NCBI GenBank assembly: GCA_012512605.1
Contig: JAAZDX010000057.1
Location: forward strand, 1 to 6,462
Direction: 5' to 3'
DNA: 6,462 nucleotides
Source of the DNA: Bacillota bacterium
GTDB lineage: Bacteria > Bacillota > UBA4882 > UBA10575
The notes beneath the pieces were generated by a model that searched no databases, was not told where the DNA came from, and was given only the letters and a program-made list of their open reading frames with translations. How positions within the stretch are numbered: position 1 is the first letter of the stretch; each line of letters starts with the position of its first letter. Shown here one piece after another: positions 1-4,860 of this stretch. A program made the position numbers and the translations under genes.

Positions 1-531
1 GGCCCAGCGGGCGCAACTGGCGCGACAGGTCCGGCGGGGGCAGTAGGAGCGACGGGTGCTACCGGCCCCATCGGTGCCACCGGTGCGACCGGCCCGATAG
101 GACCAACTGGTCCCGGAGCGCCGGAGACCTTTGCCTATATCTATAACATCGGTGAGGTCGGCGAGATCCCCGTGGAAGGGGCCGTTCCTTTCAGTAACAA
201 CGGTCTGCTCGTCGGGGGTATTATCCACTCGCCGGGAAGCCCGGATATTATCATCGAGGAAACTGGTGTCTATGAGATCACCTTTATGGTACAGGCGGAT
301 CGGGTAAATCAATTTGCCGTCTTCCTGGATAACGTTATCGTACCTGGCACCATTTATAGTGTTGGGGCCGCGAACATCCAAAATACCGGAAGGGTAATCG
401 TCGAGATTGAGGCACCAGTAATTCTTACTATCCGGAACTTTACGTCGTTCAGTGCGGTTACTTTAGAAACAGAAATTGGAGGAACCCAAGACCAAGTTAA
501 TGCCGCGGTCCTGATCCGTAGATTAAGCTAG
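1..531 (+). CDS. Collagen-like spore-surface (BclA-type) protein, 3' end
   Basis: Partial gene: the reading frame is open from the first base, so the start lies outside the window. The first 39 or so codons are Gly-X-Y triplets rich in Gly-Ala-Thr and Gly-Pro-Ile, the collagen-like pattern of spore-surface filaments. The triplets end at GPTGPG. About 135 residues of a globular, beta-rich domain follow, containing PFSNNG, GGIIHSPGS, ETGVYEITF and NQFAVFLDN, and ending in VLIRRLS. This resembles the C-terminal trimerising domain of BclA-like exosporium proteins and related collagen-like proteins of spore-formers. In that family the domain forms a jelly-roll trimer that nucleates the collagen triple helix. 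The GTG at 172 is an internal valine, not a start. A glycosyltransferase lies downstream, which fits the known glycosylation of threonines in such repeats. The family is confident; spore location is inferred. Confidence 0.85.
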   Translation, partial: GPAGATGATGPAGAVGATGATGPIGATGATGPIGPTGPGAPETFAYIYNIGEVGEIPVEGAVPFSNNGLLVGGIIHSPGSPDIIIEETGVYEITFMVQADRVNQFAVFLDNVIVPGTIYSVGAANIQNTGRVIVEIEAPVILTIRNFTSFSAVTLETEIGGTQDQVNAAVLIRRLS

Positions 532-611
532 GGTAGCTGTTCAAAGCCGGATGGGCGCAAGCCCCGAAGGCGGACTAGTCCTGTATTCCGAGCGACTTGA
601 AGGTGAAAGTA
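532..611 (+). other. Structured non-coding stretch after the collagen-like gene
   Basis: Eighty bases separate the stop codon from the terminator and hold no ORF. They contain a perfect GGGC-GCAA-GCCC hairpin with a GNRA-type tetraloop (553-564), which GCC (546-548) and GGC (569-571) could enclose as an outer stem. A 10-bp palindrome, GGACTAGTCC, lies at 572-581. This could be a structured 3' UTR or a small RNA. It does not match any riboswitch or ribozyme consensus that I can recall. Confidence 0.35.
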
Positions 612-658
612 GGAAGAATTGTACCGTTATCGGGGTACAATTCTTCCCCTTCGTTTTT
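612..658 (+). terminator. Intrinsic terminator of the collagen-like gene
   Basis: A perfect 14-bp inverted repeat, GGAAGAATTGTACC (612-625) and GGTACAATTCTTCC (634-647), encloses an 8-base loop. A T-rich tail ending in TTTTT (654-658) follows. This is a strong rho-independent terminator. It sits about 80 bases past the collagen-like stop codon and just before the glycosyltransferase, so the latter probably has its own promoter or depends on read-through. Confidence 0.85.
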
Positions 659-681
659 CGATGAGTAATGTTTTTACGGAA

Positions 682-687
682 AAGGAG
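682..687 (+). promoter_or_regulatory. Ribosome binding site choosing the ATG at 696
   Basis: AAGGAG lies 8 bases before ATG 696. The alternative in-frame GTG at 687 overlaps this site, so it cannot be its start. ATG 696 is preferred. Confidence 0.8.
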
Positions 688-695
688 TGAAAAAA

Positions 696-1934
696 ATGAA
701 AAGACTCCGGTTCCATCTTTTAGGCCTTGCCCACCTTGCCACGAATAAAAAGAATTCGGCCTGTGCTTATACCCAAAAAGTGGTTAAGCTTAGCCGTATC
801 CTGAAAAGTTACGGTCATCAGGTCTTTTTTTATGGGGTTGAAGGCTCCGATCTGGAATGTGACGAGTTTATCCAGGTCTCAACCCAGGATATTCTGGAGC
901 AAGCATACGGTAAATACGACCAAAGGAAAGAATTTTTCAAACACCACCCACAGGATTTGGCCCATCTTACCTTTAATGCCAATGCCATCAAAGAGATCAT
1001 CGCCCGCAAAGACGACCAGGATATTTTGCTTTGTCCGATGGGGAATTACCAGCAACCCATCGCCCAAGCGGTTAACCTATTGACGGTCGAGCCCGGCATC
1101 GGCTATACCGGTGTCTTTTCCTCCTTCCGGGTTTTCGAGTCATACGCCTGGATGCATTATGTGTATGGTCTTTTGAAACAGGATGATGGGGTCTGGTACG
1201 ATGCGGTGATCCCCAATTATTTTGACGTGGCTGATTTTCCCTTTGAGGAGCAAAAAGAGGATTATCTGCTCTATTTCGGGCGTATCATCTGGCGCAAAGG
1301 GGTACAAGTCGCTTCCGACGTGGCGAAGGCGACCGGAATCCAACTGTATGTGGTGGGGCAGGGCGCATTGGATAATCCCCAGGAAGGGCTGGCCCTTGGC
1401 GGTGAAAAACATATCAAGTACCTTCCGGCGGTTGGCCCGGAAGAAAGAGCCCGGTTGCTTGGTAAAGCCAAAGCAGTACTTATGCCGACCTTTTATTTAG
1501 AACCCTTCGGCGGGGTCAATGTGGAGGCACAGCTTTGCGGGACGCCGGTGATCACCAGCGACTGGGGGGCTTATCCGGAAACGGTCCTCCATGGGATTAC
1601 CTGGTACCGCTGTCGGGTTTTCGAGGAGTTTTGCTGGGCGGTGAAGAATATCCACCGGATCCGGCCGCAAGATTGCCGGAAATGGGCGGCGGAAAACTAT
1701 TCGCTGGAAAGGGTTGGGCGGATGTATGAGGAATACTTCCAACGGGTCCACCGGCTCTTTGGCCGGGGCTGGTACGAAACCAACGACAAGCGGCAGGAGT
1801 TGGAATGGCTTTGCCGATATTATCCGCAGCATGGGAATGGCAACTCTCCTTCGGCCTCAAGCTTAAGCGGGAGGAGGCCTCCGCCCGAAGCGTCCCTTCG
1901 GGAGACTGAACGGGTAAAAACTGAAAAAGAGTGA
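696..1934 (+). CDS. GT4-type glycosyltransferase
   Basis: A 412-residue retaining glycosyltransferase of the GT-B fold, predicted to move a sugar from a nucleotide sugar onto an unknown acceptor. The N-terminal half (1-175) would bind the acceptor. The C-terminal Rossmann half begins at DYLLYFGRIIWRKG (about 189-202), the usual entry to the donor domain. The GT4 E-x7-E signature is E269-PFGGVNV-E277, followed by CGTPVITSDWGAYPE. There is no signal peptide or membrane segment, so it is probably cytoplasmic. It lies directly after a collagen-like surface protein, which suggests that it builds glycans on that protein or another spore-surface acceptor; adjacency is the only support. The last 30 or so residues (from about 381, rich in S, P, R and E) look unlike a folded domain and are encoded by palindromic DNA. 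Exact donor and acceptor cannot be read from sequence. Confidence 0.85.
   Translation: MKRLRFHLLGLAHLATNKKNSACAYTQKVVKLSRILKSYGHQVFFYGVEGSDLECDEFIQVSTQDILEQAYGKYDQRKEFFKHHPQDLAHLTFNANAIKEIIARKDDQDILLCPMGNYQQPIAQAVNLLTVEPGIGYTGVFSSFRVFESYAWMHYVYGLLKQDDGVWYDAVIPNYFDVADFPFEEQKEDYLLYFGRIIWRKGVQVASDVAKATGIQLYVVGQGALDNPQEGLALGGEKHIKYLPAVGPEERARLLGKAKAVLMPTFYLEPFGGVNVEAQLCGTPVITSDWGAYPETVLHGITWYRCRVFEEFCWAVKNIHRIRPQDCRKWAAENYSLERVGRMYEEYFQRVHRLFGRGWYETNDKRQELEWLCRYYPQHGNGNSPSASSLSGRRPPPEASLRETERVKTEKE
1868..1903 (+). repeat. Palindromic GC-rich element in the glycosyltransferase tail
   Basis: Two adjacent hairpins lie inside the coding region. The first, 1868-1887, pairs CGGG with CCCG and GGA with TCC around a GGCC loop, with one mismatch. 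The second, 1893-1903, is TCCC-TTC-GGGA. They encode the low-complexity tail, so this may be a small palindromic repeat that invaded and extended the gene. Confidence 0.4.
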
Positions 1935-1967
1935 TCTGTTTTGGGTCGGAATTGTTGAGCACTAGAT

Positions 1968-1990
1968 GAGCTCCTTTCCGCTCTTTTTTT
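1968..1990 (+). terminator. Probable weak terminator of the glycosyltransferase
   Basis: GAGC (1968-1971) and GCTC (1980-1983) flank an 8-base loop and are followed by seven T (1984-1990). The stem is only 4 bp. The T run and its place 35-55 bases after the stop favour termination, but the stem is weak. An alternative longer-range pairing is AAAAAGAG near 1924-1931 with CTCTTTTT. Confidence 0.45.
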
Positions 1991-2050
1991 ATCGACGGCC
2001 GCTGGTTTTCATGCAGAGTGTATTTTTGAATGAGAAACTTACAAAAAAAT

Positions 2051-2070
2051 TATGTCAAACGGTTGACATA
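2051..2070. promoter_or_regulatory. LacI/ScrR-type operator
   Basis: A 20-bp palindrome centred on C2060/G2061, TATGTCAAAC-GGTTGACATA, in which 9 of 10 base pairs are symmetric. An even-length palindrome with a central CG is the classic form of LacI-family operators. It covers the -35 box of the promoter that follows, so a bound repressor would block RNA polymerase. The ScrR-type regulator at 3414-4391 is the obvious candidate. The same half-site recurs at 4439-4446. Confidence 0.75.
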
Positions 2071-2092
2071 TATTTAAAAAACGTAATATAAT
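2063..2092 (+). promoter_or_regulatory. Consensus sigma-A promoter of the sucrose locus
   Basis: Perfect TTGACA (2063-2068) and TATAAT (2087-2092), spaced 18 bases in an AT-rich context. Transcription would start near 2099. This is the only strong promoter I see upstream of the fructokinase and regulator, which suggests that it drives both. The -35 lies in the right half of the operator palindrome. Confidence 0.8.
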
Positions 2093-2099
2093 ATTAACG

Positions 2100-2117
2100 G
2101 ATCATTAGCAAATGATC
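2100..2117 (+). repeat. Inverted repeat at the predicted transcript 5' end
   Basis: GATCATT and AATGATC (perfect 7-bp arms) flank an AGCA loop, starting at about +1 of the promoter. It could be an mRNA 5' stabilising hairpin or a further protein-binding site. Each arm carries a GATC tetranucleotide. Confidence 0.5.
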
Positions 2118-2133
2118 TAGGGTAACGGCCGTT

Positions 2134-2154
2134 CCTAAAAAAATTAGGAGGGAA
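2134..2154 (+). promoter_or_regulatory. Small hairpin overlapping a strong ribosome binding site
   Basis: CCTAA (2134-2138) can pair with TTAGG (2144-2148) around AAAAA. The right arm runs into the AGGAGGG ribosome binding site, which precedes the ATG at 2160. Pairing could partly mask that site. The stem is weak, so any role is uncertain. Confidence 0.35.
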
Positions 2155-2159
2155 AAAGG

Positions 2160-2210
2160 ATGAAAAGCTCAAGACTGCTGTTTTTTTTTGTGCTTTTATC
2201 GCAAGGATGA
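2160..2210 (+). pseudogene. Orphan 16-codon ORF, possible remnant of the first operon gene
   Basis: ATG 2160 follows a near-perfect AGGAGG site and opens a 16-residue reading frame, starting MKSSRLLFFFVLL, before TGA. The basic then hydrophobic start is like a signal peptide or membrane segment, and a T9 run (2181-2189) sits inside it. A promoter and ribosome binding site this good for so short an ORF suggest that a longer gene, perhaps a transport component, was truncated. It could also be a genuine leader peptide. One- or two-base shifts at the T run extend the frame, but give no product I recognise. Confidence 0.4.
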
Positions 2211-2373
2211 TGTTGCCATCATGGAGAAAATCTTCAAGCAAACCAGTTTATTAAGGAGCATAAGGCACCTCCGGGGCTTGTCGCGCACCGGTCGATAATT
2301 GCTTCGTTTCATTAGTGTGGGCGGTAGCTAGCGGGGGCGACTAGTTACAGGATGTATATTCGAGAAAGGTGGT
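2211..2373. other. Gene-free stretch before the fructokinase
   Basis: No frame gives a recognisable product. One frame reads KDDVAIMEKIFKQTSLLRS and continues to a stop near 2298, which could be a coding remnant, but I cannot assign a family. The 3' end (2323-2370) holds short motifs also found in order after the collagen-like gene at 532-605. The most likely reading is debris left by a deletion that brought the promoter close to the fructokinase. Confidence 0.35.
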
Positions 2374-2379
2374 TTGTTG

Positions 2380-3348
2380 ATGCCAAAGGTATTTGCGATC
2401 GGAGAAGCTTTGATTGACTTTATTCCCGGGGAAAAGGGGGTAGCCTTGAAAGAGGTAAGCACTTTTCATAAACAATTGGGGGGCGCGCCGGCAAATGTCG
2501 CCTGTGCAATTGCGAAATTAGGCGGGAAGAGTGCTTTTATCGGAAAATTGGCGGCCGACCCTTTCGGCGAATTTATTGCTACTTCCTTACAACAAGTCGG
2601 GGTCGATACCAGCTACATAAGTTGGACGGATCAGGCGAAAACAATGCTTGCCTTTGTCAGCTTGAAAATTGATGGTGACCGTGATTTTTCCTTTTATCGT
2701 AATCCCAGTGCCGATCTGTTACTAGCTGAAGAGGAGATCAGGACCGACTGGTTTACAAGGGGTGATGTATTACATTTTTGTTCAGTCAGTCTGATTGAAG
2801 CCCCGGTTAAATATGCGCATAAAAAAGCGATTACTAGTATTAAAGAGCGTGGAGGAATCATCAGCTTTGATCCAAATGTGCGCTTGCCTTTATGGGAAAA
2901 AAGCGAAGAATGCCGGCAAACGATTCTCCAGTTTATCCCTATGAGTGATATTATCAAGATCAGCGAGGAGGAACTTCCTTTTATTACGGGTATTATAGAT
3001 AAAGAACGGGCGCTCCAAAGTTTGTTCACTGGTGATGTTAAAATTATCCTTTATACAAAAGGAGCCAAGGGCGCTGAATTACATACTAAGGATTTTCGGC
3101 TCAAAGTTTCCGGGGTGAAGGTTAAGACCATCGATACGACCGGGGCGGGAGATGCCTTTGTCGGGGGTTTTCTCTATAAAGTTTTCATAGCGGGCAAAGG
3201 GTTGTCGGATTTAACCCAAGAAAAAGCCCTTGCTGCCTTGGAGTTTGCAAATAAGTTTGCTGCTATCAGCACGACCCGCGAAGGAGCGGTTAATTCTTTT
3301 TCAACCTTGGCTGAGATCAACGCTTTCAAAGGGGAAGCGGTGCAGTGA
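2380..3348 (+). CDS. scrK: Fructokinase, PfkB (ribokinase) family
   Basis: A 322-residue cytoplasmic sugar kinase predicted to convert fructose and ATP to fructose 6-phosphate. The N-terminus, VFAIGEALIDFIP, is typical of fructokinases. The first PfkB signature region is LGGAPANVACAIAKLGG (33-49). FDPN (163-166) and the acidic stretch SEEE (195-198) are in the usual places. The second signature, DTTGAGDAFVGGF (252-264), carries the anion hole and the catalytic base Asp258. The length is normal for the family. ATG 2380 is chosen because AAAGGTGG (2365-2372) sits 7 bases upstream; the in-frame TTG codons at 2374 and 2377 are too close to it. A ScrR-type regulator follows after 65 bases and a sucrose phosphorylase remnant lies further on, so the fructose probably came from sucrose. 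A different ketose substrate cannot be excluded. The only good promoter is about 290 bases upstream. Confidence 0.9.
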   Translation: MPKVFAIGEALIDFIPGEKGVALKEVSTFHKQLGGAPANVACAIAKLGGKSAFIGKLAADPFGEFIATSLQQVGVDTSYISWTDQAKTMLAFVSLKIDGDRDFSFYRNPSADLLLAEEEIRTDWFTRGDVLHFCSVSLIEAPVKYAHKKAITSIKERGGIISFDPNVRLPLWEKSEECRQTILQFIPMSDIIKISEEELPFITGIIDKERALQSLFTGDVKIILYTKGAKGAELHTKDFRLKVSGVKVKTIDTTGAGDAFVGGFLYKVFIAGKGLSDLTQEKALAALEFANKFAAISTTREGAVNSFSTLAEINAFKGEAVQ

Positions 3349-3400
3349 TCTAATAATTGTCGATATTTAGTTGAGTAAGGTGTCGTGAGTGTTTTTCCAA

Positions 3401-3406
3401 AAGGAG
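3401..3406 (+). promoter_or_regulatory. Ribosome binding site of the LacI-type regulator
   Basis: AAGGAG, 7 bases before ATG 3414. It fixes the start. No clear promoter is visible between 3349 and 3413, so the regulator is probably co-transcribed with the fructokinase. Confidence 0.8.
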
Positions 3407-3413
3407 TGAAAAA

Positions 3414-4391
3414 ATGCCGACAATTAAAGATGTTGCGGAAAAAGCCGGCGTTACTGTTACTACTGTCTCTCGGGTTCTAAACAACCGTGGCTATATTAGT
3501 GAAGCGACGCGTAAAAAAGTATATCAAGCGATGGAAGGATTGAACTATCAACCGAATGAACTTGCCCGTTCTTTGTTTAGAGGGAAGTCGCATCTACTTG
3601 GCCTAATCACCCCAACGGTTGCCCACCCGTTTTTTGCTGAGTTATCCGCCGCCATCGAAGGATATGCCCATTCTAAAGGCTATAAGGTGCTGTTATGTAA
3701 TTCCCAGCTTAACCGGGAAAAAGAGAAGGAATATATTGAAATGCTGAAACGACACCAAGTCGATGGGATTATCATGGCCAGTCATACGATTGAGGTTGAT
3801 GAGTTTGCCAATGTAAATTTACCAATTGTTACTTTTGACCGGAGGATTAAAGGAGAGATACCCTATGTATCTTCCGACAACTACCAAGGAGGTAAGCTGG
3901 CCACAAATTTGTTGATTGATAAAGGTTGCCAAAAAATTGCCCATGTTTGTGGTAATCTAAGCTTGGATCTTCTGGCGAATAAACGGAATGAGGCTTTTGT
4001 GGCCACGGCCCGCGAACGTGGGGTTGAGTACTATACGATTCAAACCGAGATTAATGTCTTTGAGACAAAGCAGTATGAGCTTCTGATCAGGGATTTGTTT
4101 AATGAACATCCCGATTTGGATGGGATTTTCACCAATAGTGATTTGATGGCGGTCAGTGCAATTAAAGTTTGCTCGATCTTAAAAAAGAAAATACCTGATG
4201 ACGTACGTATTGTGGGTTACGATGATACGAATATCGCTTCTTTAGTCTTGCCGCAAGTTACTACGGTCAGACAGCCGATTGAAAAGATGGGAGCGATGGC
4301 CATCGACCTCTTGATTCAGCAGATGAATAAGGAACAAGTTCCAGTGGATAATATTCTTCCGGTTACTTTACAGGAAAGAGAAACCACATAA
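3414..4391 (+). CDS. scrR: LacI-family transcriptional regulator, ScrR type (sucrose)
   Basis: A complete 325-residue repressor of the LacI/GalR family. Residues 3-23 form the DNA-binding helix-turn-helix (TIKDVAEKAGVTVTTVSRVL). The hinge helix is at about 47-56 (PNELARSLFR). The periplasmic-binding-protein-like sensor begins at LLGLITPTVAHPFF. Family landmarks include PIVTFDRR (137-144), VSSDNYQGGKLAT (152-164), NSDLMA (241-246), GYDDT (268-272) and TTVRQP (283-288). The SSDNYQGG and NNRGYISE stretches are close to my memory of ScrR/SacR sucrose repressors. The neighbours, a fructokinase and a sucrose phosphorylase remnant, agree. It should bind as a dimer to the TGTCAAMC-GGTTGACA palindrome at 2051-2070 and perhaps the damaged copy at 4439. 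The inducer is not readable from sequence, and autoregulation is likely if it shares the upstream promoter. Confidence 0.88.
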   Translation: MPTIKDVAEKAGVTVTTVSRVLNNRGYISEATRKKVYQAMEGLNYQPNELARSLFRGKSHLLGLITPTVAHPFFAELSAAIEGYAHSKGYKVLLCNSQLNREKEKEYIEMLKRHQVDGIIMASHTIEVDEFANVNLPIVTFDRRIKGEIPYVSSDNYQGGKLATNLLIDKGCQKIAHVCGNLSLDLLANKRNEAFVATARERGVEYYTIQTEINVFETKQYELLIRDLFNEHPDLDGIFTNSDLMAVSAIKVCSILKKKIPDDVRIVGYDDTNIASLVLPQVTTVRQPIEKMGAMAIDLLIQQMNKEQVPVDNILPVTLQERETT

Positions 4392-4403
4392 AAGCTAGTA
4401 AGC

Positions 4404-4430
4404 CAAGAATAATTTAAAGGGTGATTCTTG
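4404..4430 (+). repeat. Inverted repeat after the regulator gene
   Basis: CAAGAAT (4404-4410) and ATTCTTG (4424-4430) are perfect 7-bp arms around a 13-base loop, 13 bases after the stop. It could form a weak hairpin at the end of the message. No T run follows, so it is not a convincing intrinsic terminator. Confidence 0.3.
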
Positions 4431-4438
4431 CGGTTTAA

Positions 4439-4451
4439 TGTCAACCGGTTG
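4439..4451. promoter_or_regulatory. Second, damaged ScrR-type operator
   Basis: TGTCAACC-GGTTG contains the perfect half-site TGTCAACC (the complement of the right arm at 2061-2068). The symmetric half stops after GGTTG, where TTC replaces the expected ACA. It lies about 60 bases before the sucrose phosphorylase remnant, where the operator for that gene would be expected. No good -35/-10 pair remains beside it. The damage may mark a deletion edge. Confidence 0.5.
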
Positions 4452-4502
4452 TTCGAGGATTGTATACGCTCGGGCACGAGGAAAACAGCTAGATAGGGGT
4501 AG

Positions 4503-4831
4503 ATTGCATTGACGATGATTCGGCTCGATACGTTTGCCTATGCAACAAAAAAAGCGGGGACGAACTGTTTTTTAGTTGAACCCGAGGTCTGGTTGTCAAG
4601 AGACTCTTTGCCTTAATGCGCTTTCGCAATGCCTATCCCGCTTTTCAAGGCGATTTTACCTACGATCCGGTCGGGGAAGAATCATTGGCGCTTACCTGGC
4701 AAAAAGACGAGTATAAAACAACTTTAACGGCAAATCTCAAAACCCATGAATACCGTATAGTCTATTTTGATCCACAAAAGGGCCGGGATTGTCTCTTTAG
4801 TGACCAAGATCCCTTTACGCTGCGAAAATAG
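4503..4831 (+). pseudogene. gtfA: Remnant of GH13 sucrose phosphorylase (two pieces)
   Basis: Two pieces of one enzyme lie side by side in different frames. Piece one (4503-4592) reads TMIRLDTFAYATKKAGTNCF and VEPEVW. It matches the region around the catalytic nucleophile Asp of GH13_18 sucrose phosphorylases (IRLDAFxYATKK). Piece two (about 4589-4831) reads VVKRLFALMRFRNAYPAF, LTWQKDEY and TLTANLKTHEYRIVY, the C-terminal domain, and ends at the natural stop. ATG 4616 is therefore an internal methionine. The first 180 or so residues are missing, as are roughly 200 residues between the pieces, including the acid/base Glu region. An in-frame TAG at 4500 closes piece one upstream. The intact enzyme would split sucrose with phosphate to glucose 1-phosphate and fructose. 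Related GH13_18 phosphorylases are possible, but the fructokinase and ScrR neighbours favour sucrose. Confidence 0.8.
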
Positions 4832-4860
4832 TCCACGGCGCTTTTGATCACCGCTTTGGG

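Noticed and set aside
1..117. Short tandem DNA repeats of the GGTGCGACC type, possible CRISPR or satellite
   Set aside because: They are in-frame Gly-X-Y codons of the collagen-like protein, with no spacers.
532..611. Possible ribozyme, riboswitch or group II intron fragment
   Set aside because: Hairpins are present but no conserved core of a known class can be matched by eye.
1597..1962. Minus-strand ORF of 121 codons across the glycosyltransferase 3' end
   Set aside because: Antisense shadow of the GT4 gene; its sequence looks like read-through of GC-rich codons, with no family resemblance or ribosome binding site.
2310..2355. GGTAGC...GGGG...GTTAC pattern recalling part of the c-di-GMP-I (GEMM) riboswitch
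   Set aside because: The conserved upstream half and the expected pairing are absent; the match is too short to call.
2694..3029. Minus-strand ORF of 111 codons inside the fructokinase
   Set aside because: Fully overlaps the well-supported PfkB gene and has no recognisable domain.
4616..4831. Independent 71-codon small protein starting at ATG 4616
   Set aside because: Similarity to the sucrose phosphorylase C-terminus continues upstream of the ATG (VVKRLFAL), so it is an internal methionine of a pseudogene.
4832..4860. Bidirectional terminator between the phosphorylase remnant and the methyltransferase
   Set aside because: Only a weak partly symmetric stretch around TGATCA is present, without a convincing stem and T tract.
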